A stretch of DNA of 64,000 nt from Tremella fuciformis (Eukaryota > Basidiomycota > Tremellomycetes > Tremellales > Tremellaceae), in contig CP136491.1 of assembly GCA_032768795.1 (NCBI GenBank), positions 248,001-312,000 of the forward strand, written 5' to 3'. The stretch's first letter is position 1; each line of letters starts with the position of its first letter. The notes beneath the pieces were generated by a model that saw nothing but the letters and a program-made list of their open reading frames with translations, had not been told where the DNA came from and searched no databases. Below are positions 1 through 11,902 of this stretch, one piece after another. The translations under genes and the position numbers were made by a program.

Positions 1-2
1 TC

Positions 3-1204
3 CTGTGCCCGATTCACACCACAAACAGCCGGTCTCGTTCTCCGCATGAAGGAACGGCTGCAGATGATCGGCAAACGTCTAGAAGAGCCTCAGACTCGCG
101 CGAGGGCGACCGCCGAGGCCATGAGCGTCACAGACGACATGACCACGATAGCTACAGGCGAGAGTCTGACCCTGATCGCGCCGGCAGCCGCAGTCGCAGT
201 CCAGAGCGACACCGCAGATACCGTCGATCAGACGACACCGACTCAAGCGACAGCGATGATGATATTGACAATCACTCGTACCCGCACAGTAAAGGCAAGA
301 CTCGAGAGCGCAGTAAGGAGCGCCGGAGAAGACACCGCGATGATACCGGCTCTGAGGACTCTGGATCCGACGTCGAAGATCGGCGGCGTCGACGTGAGAA
401 ACGTCGTAGAGAGGACAAAGAGGAACGACGGCGACACCGAGAACGCAAGCGCGAGAAGAAAGATAGAGCCCACGTCGGCTTGATCGAGCCGATACCGAGC
501 CTAGCTGACAGCGCAGAAAAAGGCGACAGCGGCCAGCACGGCCTCGTGGGGCAAACACGGGATCATCACGGAGCACGAGTCAGCTGTCTCATCCTTCGTG
601 TTTATGAGTGAGCTGATCGATAGCATGCACAAGAAGCTCGGCGTGGGTTTAGGTCTATGTTCGTGACGATCTGACCCGGCAGGAGTTCCGAGTCTGGCTT
701 GTCGAGGAGCGACGCCTCAACCCGGATACGATTGGCAAAGACAAGGAAAAGCGCGAGTTTGCGACGTTTGTGGAAGACTTCAACACGGGTTAGTCTGTGG
801 TTCTCGTTAAGATGCAGTGCTGAACAGAAGCCACGCTGCCGCATGAAAAGTACTACGACATGGCCAAGTACGAAATCCGCATGAACCTCATCAAGACGGG
901 CCAGACGCTGCCTCTCGGTGCCGACGGCTACGACCCGCTGGCCGATGAGAAGGCGCATGAGAACGTCATCAAGGTGAGCTAACACGTACCGCACCCGTAG
1001 ACACCAGCTCATGTGCAGGCCCGGTATGGTCCTCGCGAGTCCGAACTGAGCCGGGAAGAAGTGCTCGAACTTCGTCGGATCCAAAAGGAACGAGCTGAGA
1101 TCGGGAGGATGAGGATACTGGGCATGTCTGTCCCCAAAGAGATGGGCGTGCGGACGAAAGAGGTGGACAGAGATGTCCTGTTCCCTCCAGACTACTACGG
1201 ATAG
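3..1204 (+). CDS. RS-rich nuclear protein, style cell-cycle inhibitor 1-like (5' partial)
   Basis: The 5' end lies outside the window. The frame is open from base 3 and has no ATG before the conserved core. Proposed exons are 3-473, 517-597, 653-788, 828-973 and 1019-1204, with in-phase joins. The N-terminal part is an Arg/Ser/Asp-rich tract with many SR and RRRR runs. It is followed by a conserved core with the motifs WGKHGIITE, FRVWLVEERRLNP, EFATFVEDFNT and TLPHEKYYDM, then a basic helical end (ELRRIQKER) and the tail FPPDYYG. This core pattern is, as I recall it, that of eukaryotic proteins related to plant style cell-cycle inhibitor 1. The fungal members have no established role, and the RS tract suggests a nuclear or splicing-associated location. 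The donor of the second intron is uncertain (586 or 598, both phase 0). Confidence 0.6.
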
Positions 1205-1351
1205 TCACTATCCACAACTCGAGTAGCAAATGCCGATAGATGTTATCTTTATGTAATCCCTTCATTTAATGATCGACTCGCCCGAGTCTGTGTAAAGTCT
1301 CAACTCACCAGGCATTTTCGACTGCTTTGCTCACATTTCACCTCTCCAAAC

Positions 1352-3842
1352 ATGGCCGAGGCGATCAAGAGAGTCTTTGCGGACAAGAAAGAAGCAGTCA
1401 GTTATACTCAGCATAGGTGGAAGTGCAGCTTACAGCCCAGGACGAAGCGTTAGTCCCCCCCACTCCGACCCCCGCCCCGCCCTACGCCCCCAGTCAACTA
1501 GCAGCAGAGCTCGAGCTGACCAGCAGCGTCCTAGTCACCTTCATCACCGGTGGATTCCCCACAAAAGATGCCACCGTCCCCCTGCTCTTCGCCCTCGAGG
1601 CCGGCGGCGCAGATATCATCGAGCTCGGCGTGCCCTTCTCCGATCCCATCGCCGATGGACCCGTAATCCAACGGGCGAACACCATTGCCATCGAGAACGA
1701 CGTCCACTATGAGAACTGCCTCGAGTACGTGCGCCAGGCGCGCTCGCAGGGCCTCAAGACCCCGATCGTCCTCATGGGCTACTACAACCCGCTCATCGCC
1801 TATGGCGAGGAGAAGGCTGTCATTGACGCCCGGGCGGCGGGCGCTAACGGGTACATCATGGTTGATCTCCCGCCAGAGGAGGCTTACAAATTCCGGAATA
1901 TCTGCGCGAGCCAAGGGTGAGCTGCCGCCCTTGCTGTGTGTAATTGATCGCTCATGGCAGCATGTCTTACATCCCTCTGATCGCCCCCTCCACCCCTGTC
2001 GACCGAGTCAAGTTCCTCACCTCCATCGCCGACTCGTTCGTCTACGTCGTCTCCAAAATGGGCGTCACCGGATCCGCCGCCGACATGGCAATGTCTGCCG
2101 GTCTCCCAGAGCTCGTCAAGCGAGTGCAGTCGCTCACGCCCGTACCCCTCGCCGTGGGCTTCGGCGTGGACAACCGCACCCACTTTGACTATGTCACCTC
2201 GTCCGGCGCAGACGGTGTCGTTGTCGGCTCCAAGGTCATCAAGGTCATTCTTGACGGCGCCAAGGACAACAATGGCCCACAGGCCCTCGAGGCGTTCTGC
2301 CGTGAGATCTCGCTCAAGGGATCAGAGAAGAAACCCCTGGGACGTAAAGCTCGCAATCACAATGACGATGCCGCCGGTCACCCATCGCCCCCTTTGCCCA
2401 TCCCGGCCACCAACCCGCTGGAGAAGGACGCGCTCACAGTAAACGGCGCGGGCAAGCTGCCCTCGCGCTTCGGTATCTTCGGCGGGGCCTACGTTCCCGA
2501 ATCACTCGTCGACTGCTTGAACGAGCTCGAGGCCGCGTATGTGGAGGCGAGCAAAGACCCGGCATTCTGGAAGGAGTTTGAGGACATGTACGGCTACATG
2601 AACCGGCCCAGCGAGCTCTACCTCGCCGAGCGGTTGACCGAGAAGATGGGCGGCGCCAAGATCTGGTTGAAGCGCGAGGACCTGAACCACACCGGCTCGC
2701 ACAAGATCAACAACGCCGTCGGCCAGATTCTGCTTGCCAAGCGGCTGGGTAAGCGGAGGATCATCGCCGAGACAGGTGCGGGGCAGCACGGTGTGGCCAC
2801 CGCCACTGTCTGTGCGCGATTCGGCATGGAGTGTGTCATCTACATGGGCGCGGAGGACGTGCGGAGACAGGAGCTCAACGTGTTCCGGATCAAGATGTTG
2901 GGCGGAACTGTAAGTTCTGCTGCGGTAGTCTCCGGGTCAGCCGCTAAAGTCAGGTCGTGCCTGTCACAGCCGGCACGCAGACGCTCAAAGACGCCGTCAA
3001 CGAGGCGATGCGCGAGTGGGTCACGCGGCTCGACACGACACATTACCTGATCGGCTCGGCCATCGGCCCGCACCCCTTCCCCACCATTGTCCGAGACTTT
3101 CAGCGCGTCATCGGGCGCGAGATCAAGTCGCAGATGGCCGAGCGGTGCGGCAAGCTCCCCGACGCCGTTGTGGCGTGTGTGGGCGGCGGCAGTAATGCCA
3201 TCGGCACATTCTACGACTTTATCGAGGACGAGTCGGTGCGCCTTGTCGGCGTCGAGGCCGGCGGGCACGGCATCGACACGGCGGCCCACTCGGGTAAGCC
3301 CTTTCCCTCTCTCTTTCTGTGCCTTCATCTGACCGTCAGCGACGCTGACCAAGGGTGTCATCGGTGTCGTGCACGGCGCCTCGTCCTATATTATCCAGAG
3401 CAAGCAGGGCCAGCTCACCCCCACGCACTCGATCTCCGCCGGCCTCGACTACAACTCGGTCGGCCCCGAGCACTCGCACTTGAAGTACATCGGCCGCGCC
3501 GAGTACGTCGTCGCCGACGACGTGCAGTGCCTCACGGCCTTCCGCATGTGCACAGAGCTCGAGGGGATTATTCCCGCCCTCGAGAGCTCGCACGGTATCT
3601 GGGGCGGCATGCAGCTCGCCAAGACCCTGCCAAAGGACAAGGACGTGGTGATGTGAGCCCTTCTCTCCCTACCCCTGCCCTCTCTCATATGCTCTCAAAG
3701 AGCTGCCTTGCTACGCGACGGCAGCGCTGTGCTGACCCGCAGCTGTCTCTCCGGGAACGGCGCCAAGGACGTCGCGGAAGTCCTGCTCACGCTCAAGAAC
3801 AAGGACATGGCCGACAAGCTCGACTGGCACGTCGCTCAGTGA
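1352..3842 (+). CDS. TRP5: Bifunctional tryptophan synthase (alpha-beta fusion)
   Basis: It catalyses the last two steps of tryptophan synthesis: indole-3-glycerol phosphate to indole, then indole plus serine to tryptophan. Exons are 1352-1396, 1441-1916, 1961-2909, 2954-3293, 3340-3652 and 3743-3842, which give 740 residues. The alpha domain shows [21 protein letters not shown] (catalytic Glu and Asp), MGYYNP and the phosphate loop around VGFGVDN. A short linker leads into the beta domain with [23 protein letters not shown] (PLP lysine), ETGAGQHG and the PLP-phosphate loop GGGSNAIG. The fusion order alpha-beta is the fungal one. The first exon encodes the normal N-terminal helix ([13 protein letters not shown]). 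Between it and the first alpha strand is an extra Pro-rich stretch of about 35 residues whose left edge depends on the acceptor chosen (1428 or 1440). The gene is convergent with ATG13. Confidence 0.97.
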
Positions 3843-4133
3843 TTCCAACCTTCTTTCTTCTTTCCGTTTCCTGGGCCTCGCCTCACGTTCACCCATTCAC
3901 CTGTGTACGCATCTACCGCCATCAGATCCAGTTTCAGACGCAGATACAGAGACAGAGACAGACAGCATGCAGATTGGGGTTGGGGATTGGGATATGCAGA
4001 TGCATCGTATACCCTGCCATGCCCATCTACAACTTCTGCAGCTGAGGGTGAGATTTGACAAGCGGCCCCACAACTAAGAGTACTGTATGCACAACACGAA
4101 AGATGACAAAGAAAGATAGAAAGAGACATTAGG
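3843..4133. other. Convergent 3' region TRP5/ATG13
   Basis: A 291-bp interval between two converging stop codons. It contains a short CAGA/GACA-rich run near 3936-3965. I see no coding potential, and it presumably holds both 3' UTRs and polyadenylation sites. Confidence 0.6.
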
Positions 4134-7100
4134 TCATTGCAATACAGTATCAGTATGCTCCCCGCGGTCCATCTCGAGGCTCATCTCGCCAAACCCGCCT
4201 TCGAGCGACTCGTGCCTCCGCCTCTGACCCGCCAGGCCGCCCCGCGTGACGGTCCGATCTCTGCCGGCGCCAGCCCCAGGGGGCTCGCTGGGATCCCGCG
4301 AGGTGCCGCCCTCGCTGGCGACTCTGCCGGCGCGGCCTCTGTGCGCGACGGCGTCGTCTTCAGCGACAGCGACGACGGGCGCATAGGCATACGAGCTCGG
4401 GGCGGTGGTGCGGCCCGCTCCGAGTCCTTGGCCGGCCGTGGCGTGCCCACCGGACGGCGGCACGGAGGGGGAGTATCGATGTCCGCCTGTGCCCTGGTAT
4501 GGCGTGGCAGAGCTCGGCAGCGGAGAGGCAGAGGCAGTGGCGACTGTTGTGCCGGGCAGACCGTACACTGGATCCCGCGAGGTGGACGAGAGTCGGTATC
4601 GCCCGGCGGCGCCAAAGTCCCTGATGGGCGAGTGGGACGGGGACGAGCTGGCTTTTGCCCAGCCGGATGTCGACTTGGTTGCATCCCCGAACCCGCCGCG
4701 GAGGAGGACGGGCCCGCGTCTGGAGCGCGTGGAGTTCGAGTCGCCCGTGGCGGTACTGGTCCCTGCACTGCCGCCTGTGGTCTGCGGCGAGATGAGATCG
4801 AGAGGAGGCATAGGGACGGGGTGAAGACCGGCGGAGCGTAGACCGGGCGGGACAGGTGCACCTTCGGCCAATGCGACGCTACTCTGTCCAGGCAGAGAGC
4901 GGGCTGTGGACGGCGAGACCTTCTTGATGGGAGAGACAGTGCCGGTGATGGGCGGGAGGGGTGCAGGGGCGGCGGAAGGCGGCAAGTGCGAAGCGGGCGA
5001 CGGCGTAGGTGGAGGGAGGGGTATTTGCGTGGGGTCCGCAAGAGGTGTCGGACCGCGCGAGGTCGATCCTAGAGATGGACGACGCACGTCGCCCAAGGTT
5101 TGCGTCGAGGCAGAAGCGCCGCGCACTGTGGAAGACGGCCGAGATGCCGACAAGAGCCCCACGCCCTGCCTGTTCGCAAGACTCATGGCAGGCGCTATGG
5201 CGGGAGACGGCGCTTGAGCAGCCGGGGTTGCAGCAGACATACGAGAAGCTTGAAGGGCGAGAGAGGCATCAAACTTGGCGACGTTCAGCGAGAAGCTGCC
5301 TGCCATTTTCCGCAGACTCTCGTCTACCGATGCGCGAGTCATGGGCGTACGTCCATTCGGATGAGGATGAGCGAGAGCCGAGGCACTTGGGCTCCCTTCG
5401 CGCGGCCGCTGCTCCGAGCCTGAGGGCTGCGGGGAGGGAGAAGCCGAGATCGAAGGATGGGAGAGCGATGAAGACGTCGAGGGAAGATGCGACCTCAGTG
5501 ATGCAGACTGTGCAGCGACAGATGGCGGTTGTGGCAGAGTGTCTAGGGTCTTCAGGAAAGCCTGAATCTCGGCGTCGTCCACAGCTGGTGTAGCCTCCAA
5601 GCTGTGCCGCAGGCCGCTCTCCTGCGACTGGCGCGTCGAGTTCTTGCGCGCGAGCCCCGGTGTTCCGAGGCTGCCAGGCAGGGAGCCGTCACCACTGCTT
5701 CCCTGGGAGCCTTGACCTGGGCCGAGTCCAGAAGGTGTGCGTTGTCTTTGCGAGTACCGTTTCGACAGCTGTGGCGCAACACCAGGCGGGGACGGCAGGG
5801 ACGAATCTCGCTCCAGTGAGCCAGGAATGAACGGAGATGAACTTGACGCAGCAAAATACGGCGGTCGACCCGATATACTGCAGGGAATGGGTTGTTTGCT
5901 GAAACTGAGCGAGGAAGGCGAGACCGGCGAGACAAAGGGCGGCGACGGCTGCTGGTAGTTGAAGCCAGACATGGCCCCGGTGACAGGAGGCGAGGCCGAG
6001 CCGGACCCGATGTGCATATTCGCCAATTGCGCGTGGGTGAAGGAGCGACCTGATTGCGAGAGGAAGGACGAGGTGCGGCCGATCGAGCTAGGTTTGGATC
6101 CGCTGAGTGGAGGTCGAGTGTAAGACGCCGGCCCGATAGGTTGCGGCTGAGGAGGTGTGCTGCGAAGTAGCGAGGTGGACGGCGAGACAGACGTGAAGGG
6201 ATGTATGGAGTGGCCTGACAAGCGACGATTCGCCACAGCCGCGTTGCCGGATATGGGGCGGGCCTCGGTATTGATGTCGTCCTGACCCGTCAGCGGTTTC
6301 AGGACTGAGGGGAGACTACGCACTCGAGAGCCTCCTTCGGGAGGAGCAGGAATACCAGCAAACGGCAAACCTTCTGCAAGGGCTCCCCATCGCTCCCGCT
6401 CTGTCGCCCCAGCACCTACGCTCGTACCGGCTGTGCTGACTCCAGCCATATGTGCCGATGGCAACCGAGACCCGCTGGGCCTCGAGCTGAACGACCCGAT
6501 ATGGGCAGGCTGCTGGCGCTGAGGTATCGGAGACGGATTAGACGACGAAAACGGGATGTTCGAGGGATTCGATGGTCGACGCTGGGATGAACCTGGTCGC
6601 CCAGTCCCGCTGGCGACTCCCAGAGCCGCTGCATTGGCATTGGCAGATCGAGCCTCCTCTTCAAGCCTGCCGCGCGACACCGTGGGTGTGAAAAAGTCTT
6701 CGTCCATATCCACAAACTTCTCACTCAAGACCGTCTCAAGATCTTCGACATGGAAATCGACTTCCGGGCGATAATCGACGCTGAGGGCATACTGGTTGCC
6801 AAAGAGCTGCAGAGCCGGCAGTTCGTATTGCTGCTTCTCCTCGACAATGGCATTTTCCTCCGATACGAGCGAGTGAAGCCCAGTGTCGAGACCGACGAGT
6901 CCGCGCTCCATCAACTCCCACGCTTCCGCAAGACCTTGCCGGGAATTTGGATAGCCTTCCGGTCCCCAGAGCTTTATGCCAAGACGTAGGCCGTTATTGG
7001 CGCGTCTGAGTCGGCGGAATAGACGATAGGCGGGAAGAAGACGGAGGAGGGAGAAGAGGGCGCGGAAGTGCAGTATGCCCAATCGATAAGCGACATGCGC

Positions 7101-7740
7101 TCCTGATTGCGATGAGGACGGGTCCACATCGGGCGTGCTGAGCATCAGCCTCGTGTTTGTACTGTAGGATGACTGACCTGGCGCGGAACGTCCATCGCTC
7201 CAGGACGATACCAGACCTCTGCTCCTCCTTGCGCTTGCCCTTGCCATTCAGCGCATTCATGTCGATCGTCATCTTGCCCGATGCACGATTCCACATGAGC
7301 GCCTGCGCGCTCGGCAGGTCGCTCGTGTCCAGTATGAACGCCACCAGGAGGGGCGGGACCGTGCACGGATCAGCAGGCAGCGAGCCGGCGGAGCGCGTCG
7401 GGGGGTACTGCGAAACGGAGCGGTATATCTGCAGATCGGACTTGTGCAGGTCCACCTCGGGGAGGGTGAGGTTGAACCAGCGGTCCTTCTTGCGCTCGCC
7501 GTTCTTGCCGACGGGCACGGCGCTGCCGTAGTGCGTCAGACGGCTGTCGACGAGCACGCCGACGGTCTTGACGTAGAACCGGTAGACCACTTGGTCTTCC
7601 CTGCTGGGCTGGGACGACGACGCGGACGGTCCGGCAGCAGCACCGACACCGACGCCGATTTGCGAGACGGTCGGCGAGTCGGGGTTGGAGCGCGAGCCGT
7701 ACTGCCCCGGTGCCGGGCGCTGAGGCGTCGCAGTCGACAT
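4134..7740 (-). CDS. ATG13: Autophagy-related protein 13, regulatory subunit of the Atg1 kinase complex
   Basis: Two exons (7740-7178 and 7137-4134) are joined across a 40-nt intron and give 1188 residues. The N-terminal HORMA-type domain spans roughly residues 50-311. It shows YRFYVKTVGVLVDSR, DRWFNLTLPE, the basic helix LFSLLRLLPAYRLFRRL (about 216-232) and GNQYALSVDYR. The remaining 870 residues are low-complexity Ser/Pro/Gly, as in all Atg13 proteins, where this region carries the TORC1-regulated Atg1- and Atg17-binding segments. I did not identify those short motifs with confidence. Family knowledge: Atg13 scaffolds Atg1 at the phagophore assembly site, and its HORMA domain recruits Atg9 and the PI3-kinase. 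It shares a 524-bp divergent upstream region with RPL27. The length is large compared with yeast Atg13 (about 740), owing to the tail. Confidence 0.9.
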
Positions 7741-8264
7741 GGCGGGGGGTGAGAGCCGTGTCTCGCTCTGATGAGAGCTATGATGTGGGTGGTCGCGACG
7801 AGGTCATGTCGGTTATATGAGTGGGTGGGTGGGTGAGTGACGGTCCGGCAGCGGCCTCGACCCACGTTTAGGAGCGACGCTGCGCTGTGTCAGTGCCGCC
7901 GACACGCCAGGTGGGCGTGATGATGTGGGTGTCGGTGGCGATGAGTACAAGCAAGCAGCGAGACAACATCGTTCTCGCTGGAGAGACCACCTGCGTCACA
8001 CGCGGACTGACCTCCGATAATTTAGGCATGCACAGTGCAACCTTCTCCCCTGCCGTAAGCCTATTCCCGTTCAATAGAAAGAAAGTGCCACATGAGTCGG
8101 AAAGGGGAGAGGCAGAAACTCCGTTTCTATAATCCCGAAAGGCTGCCCTGGTTCACCTCGAAATCGTCAAGGGGTGGAAAAGGCTTCTCTATCCATCAAA
8201 ACCCCTCGACGTGGACAAGGTGCGCAGCGTCGTGTATCAGGTTGAGAGCAAAGCTGATAGACAG
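7741..8264. promoter_or_regulatory. Divergent intergenic region ATG13/RPL27
   Basis: 524 bp between the divergent starts of ATG13 and RPL27. It must hold both promoters and 5' UTRs. There is no clear TATA box, and short ORFs on either strand lack family resemblance. I cannot assign specific factor sites. Confidence 0.5.
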
Positions 8265-9092
8265 ATGGTCAAGAGTGAGTATATGGTCTCTTCGGGTCGT
8301 GGAGGAGAACGATCGACTGGTTCTTGGTGTCGGAGGCAAGAGACAGAGATGGGACTCTCGAGTGGAGAACGGAGAGTCGATCTGCCTATCGAATCGACCG
8401 GCACGTAGCTGCTGAGAATGTGTGGAAGGTCGAGGAAGGTGGGACGGGAGTGCTGTCAGCAGTTGAGGAGGGACAGAGGGATATGTTTGGCGGAATGGGG
8501 ATGACAGACGGAAAACACTTCTCGAGCAGCACTGACCCCAGTCTACAAACCCGGAAAGGTCGCTGTTGTCTTGTCCGGCCGCCAAGCCGGCAAGAAGGTC
8601 GTGGTCATCCGCCAGCTCGACGACGGGACCAAGGACCGGCCGTACCCCCACGCCGTTGTTGCCGGCATTGAGCGGTGAGTGTTGTTTCTGTACTTGCACA
8701 TGCTCCTCACTTCTCCCTGCCCTCATTTCCAGCCTCCAAGTCTACTCGTATGACGCTTTGGAACCACACTGACCCCAGCTACCCGCTCAAGGTGACAAAG
8801 AACATGGGCAAGAAGAAGATTGCCAAGCGCTCGCGGATCAAGCCGTTCATCAAAATCGTCAACTACTCGCACCTCCTCCCCACCCGTTACATGCTCGAGC
8901 TCGAATCCCTCAAAGGGTCCGTCGACAAGGACACCTTCAAGGAGCCGTCTCAACGCGAGGACGCCAAGAAGGCGATCAAGAAGGCGTTCGAGGAGAGGTA
9001 CAACAAGGGGAACAACCGGTGGTGTGAGTCCGATTTGTTGGGTGTTTGTGGAGATGTGCTGATTGTCAGTCTTCACCAAGCTCAGGTTCTGA
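8265..9092 (+). CDS. RPL27: 60S ribosomal protein L27 (eL27)
   Basis: Four exons (8265-8274, 8542-8674, 8779-9023, 9070-9092) give exactly 136 residues, the family's usual length. The protein begins [16 protein letters not shown] and continues with [25 protein letters not shown] and [13 protein letters not shown], and ends FFTKLRF. It is a structural protein of the large ribosomal subunit. The start was chosen because the 10-nt exon ATGGTCAAGA is followed directly by a GTGAGT donor and restores the invariant MVK-x-YKPGK start. Intron 1 is long (267 nt), as is common for the first intron of ribosomal protein genes. Introns 1 and 2 end in the same 12 bases, CACTGACCCCAG. Confidence 0.97.
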
Positions 9093-10152
9093 TTGTTCGA
9101 CGTGCTCGGGTGGTCGAGAGTCGGGAGTCTGAGTCGGGAGCTTGCATGAAGGGAGCTGTCACGGTGGGGTGTAGTGACCCATGTACATCTGGTCGGCCAT
9201 TGGGCGTGGCCGTTCCATGCATCACGCCTGCATACGATTGTGAGCAAGGGGGTGGTGGTGAGCACCACTTTACGGGCTCGTGACCCAAGTTACTGTACTC
9301 GTAGAGCACTTCGACTAAAGAAGCTGGTAGAGAGGGGAGATGCTGCGGAACCAAATCCCGTGAAGTGTTTCAAGTGGTCGCTAGCTTCGCCCCTTATTCC
9401 GTCCCCCCTCTATCACTGAACCCTGAAGAGGGCCAAGCCGGATTCCGACCCTGACTGTGCTATAAGTGGCATCCGTACGCGTTGGGGAAACTGCGGTGCC
9501 TGATGTATCCCGCAAGAGAAAGTCTCTGGTGTTGCGCCTGAAACCAGAGTGCCGGTCCGAGCGCCCATCAAAGCGCCCAAAGCTGTGCAAGTGACTGGCC
9601 AATGATGGTCCCTGAAAGGAGGAAAGGAAAGGGCGTTTCATGACACGCGAGTGTGTGTTAGCAGCATCAACACACCCAAAGCGATCCTATTCACCCCTCT
9701 TTTCACCTTCTCGTCTTCAATATATATCCCCTCGCACTGGTCATCTTCACCCGTCCTCCTCTTGCTTCTCTTTGGATATAGTCGAAAGGTTTGTCCATCT
9801 TACCTTTCACTCCGCCCCCACCACCACCACACGCTCCTTTGTCCCGGTGAGTGGACCGCCGCGGACGCTCACACCCTTTACTCCCTCCTTAGTCTCGTCC
9901 TCCCCGTCTCCGCAGCGGTGGTTCACCTCTCGTCGCGACACGAGGCATCGTGCTCGTTACGAGGCTATTGTGTGTCTCGTCGATCCAGACGTCCGCCCCG
10001 TCTCGATCCCATCGACACGTCTGCTTTTCTGGTTTACTGTTTCCTTTCTACCACTACCGACCTTGTTGTCTTGTTGTCGTCTTCGACGCTCGGACCCAAT
10101 TATCTTGCCTCGACGAGTGCTGACTGCAAGTCTCACCCCCACCTTTTCAGCC
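9093..10152. promoter_or_regulatory. Upstream region of the surface glycoprotein gene
   Basis: About 1 kb without a convincing gene. A TATA-like run (TATATATCC) lies at 9721-9729. From about 9730 the + strand is strongly pyrimidine-rich, typical of fungal core promoters and leaders of highly expressed genes. A GTGAGT donor at 9847 and a polypyrimidine acceptor TTTTCAG ending at 10150, two bases before the start codon, suggest a leader intron of 304 nt. The long ORFs read here have leader-like composition and no recognisable domain. Confidence 0.45.
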
Positions 10153-11316
10153 ATGCTCGCCCAACTCGCCCTCGGCGCCGCTGCCCTCTTGGCCGGCGTC
10201 AACGCCCAGGTCACCGCCACCGGGACCATGGGCACGACCAACCCCGCCGAGCCCACCCTCGGCACCTCGATCAACCAGTCCTCCTTCTCCCGACTCATCT
10301 CCGTCAACGCCATTGACGACTTGTGAGTTTTTGGTGCCAAAAGGTCTGTGCTGACGGCCAGCTGCCTCTTCGCTCCCCCCGAGACCGGCGCCACTGTCGG
10401 CGACGACGAGGCGATCATGGTTGCCTGGTGCACCCAGGCGCGTAACGAGGCCCGTGTCATCCCCGACGGCACCTTCACCGCCGTCCACCTCGTTCGCACG
10501 CCCCTCTACATCCAGGTCCAGGGCTGGGGCGACTTCACAAAGATCAACATTGCCAGCGGCGACGAGGGCGGCGAGCTCGACCCCCACGGCGCCACCGGCG
10601 ACGGCAACCCCATCGGCGGTAACGTCACCTCGAACATCTCCGGCTCGGACGTGCACTACCAGGAGTGGATGAACTACATGTCGTACGAGCAGTTCTGTCT
10701 CCGTATCTGCATCTCGGAGAACTCGACCTACTCTGCCGCGGAAGAGTGCCAGCACACGCTCGACGAGATGGGCTGCAACTGGGTCATGCCCGGTGACTAC
10801 ACCAACAACTCGTTCACCGACTGCGAGGGCGACTCGGCCTACCCGCCAGGCATCTACCCCCAGGCCGACGGCTCCACCTCGACCTTTGCCCAGCGATACA
10901 CCGGCACCTACACCGCCGGCGGCACAGTCGGCACCTACACCATCGGCCAGACCGTCACTCCCCAGACCGCCTACTCGACCCCCGCCACTTCGTCGTGCAC
11001 CACCTACTCGACCATTTCGAACGGTATCGCCCTCTCGTCCCTCGGCGTCTCTGGCACCATTGCCACCGTTTCTGGCGGCTCGGGATCCGCCGCCAGCGCC
11101 TCGGCCACTTCAGCTTCAGGCTCCGCTTCCGCCTCTGGCAGCTCAAAGGCCTCTGGCTCGGCATCTGGCTCTGCCTCCAAGTCCGCCTCGGCCTCTGCCT
11201 CCGCCTCATCTGGCGCGGCCTTCCGTGCGGCTGGCGAGTTCTCGTACGGCCCCATGGTCGTCTCTGCCTTTACCGTCGTCGCTGTCCTGGCCGGCGCCGG
11301 TGCCGTCGCTCTCTAA
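10153..11316 (+). CDS. Secreted GPI-type glycoprotein of the basidiomycete 'macrofage-activating glycoprotein' family
   Basis: Two exons (10153-10322, 10362-11316) give 374 residues. The N terminus MLAQLALGAAALLAGVNAQ is a clear signal peptide. The ectodomain carries paired cysteines and the family-type stretches CLFAPPETG, MVAWCTQ, DPHGATGDGNP and CNWVMPGD. Several NxS/T sequons (NVTS, NISG, NSTY) predict N-glycosylation. The last 120 residues are Ser/Ala-rich and end in a hydrophobic segment (MVVSAFTVVAVLAGAGAVAL), the usual layout of a GPI-anchored wall protein. Family members are abundant surface mannoproteins in Cryptococcus and mushrooms, and their biochemical role is not settled. The name is taken from family resemblance recalled, not from a search. 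The pyrimidine-rich leader with TATA box suggests strong expression. Confidence 0.8.
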
Positions 11317-11902
11317 GCTGGTCGGTCTCGCGAAACATCAAAAATGACTCTTTACCAAACATCCCTTTCAAGCCAATCAGTCATGCTTGCTACGAGCTGC
11401 AATCACGTTCATTAGTCACGTCACGCTTCCTGTTTCGATTTACGACACACGTCACGTAGGCAGCATTCACAAGTATCTTTCTCTTCTTCTCATCCGTACT
11501 CGTAGCCCAGCATGCTCTATGGACGCTTGTTACCACCACCGGACGCAGAATGATCGATTCAGGGTCAGGGGCTTCCGGTGAATCTGTCCGCCGTCATCGC
11601 CTCTTTCTCTTTCTGTCTCTTTCGCTTTCTCTCGTCTCGGGTCTAGTCTAGCACGTTGCACAGCTTGTTGCTTGCACGTTGTAGCTGAGATTGAGTGATC
11701 GGATCCAGCACATCGCATCCATCCACGTCCAGGCTGCAGCGACCACCATAGCCAGTCACGAACGGCGGCGGTGCGGCGCTCGGCCTCTTTTCCACTCCCC
11801 TCCCACCTCGCCTCGCCTCATCCGGGCCTGGCTGTGTCGGGGTCTGATCTGATCGTGACCCTCCTCTCCGTACAAGTACCTCGGCCTCGGAACACTCCAA
11901 CC
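11317..11902. promoter_or_regulatory. Intergenic region upstream of the PH-domain gene
   Basis: 586 bp between two genes on the same strand. It holds the 3' UTR of the glycoprotein gene and the promoter of the next. CT-rich runs near 11600-11640 are the only structure visible. I see no gene. Confidence 0.5.

Noticed and set aside
4181..5041. Plus- and minus-strand ORFs overlapping the ATG13 tail
   Set aside because: These are shadow frames of the GC-rich low-complexity ATG13 coding sequence.
8275..8541. Intronic snoRNA in RPL27 intron 1
   Set aside because: The intron is long enough, but I could not find a C box (RTGATGA) paired with a D box (CTGA), nor a convincing H/ACA tail.
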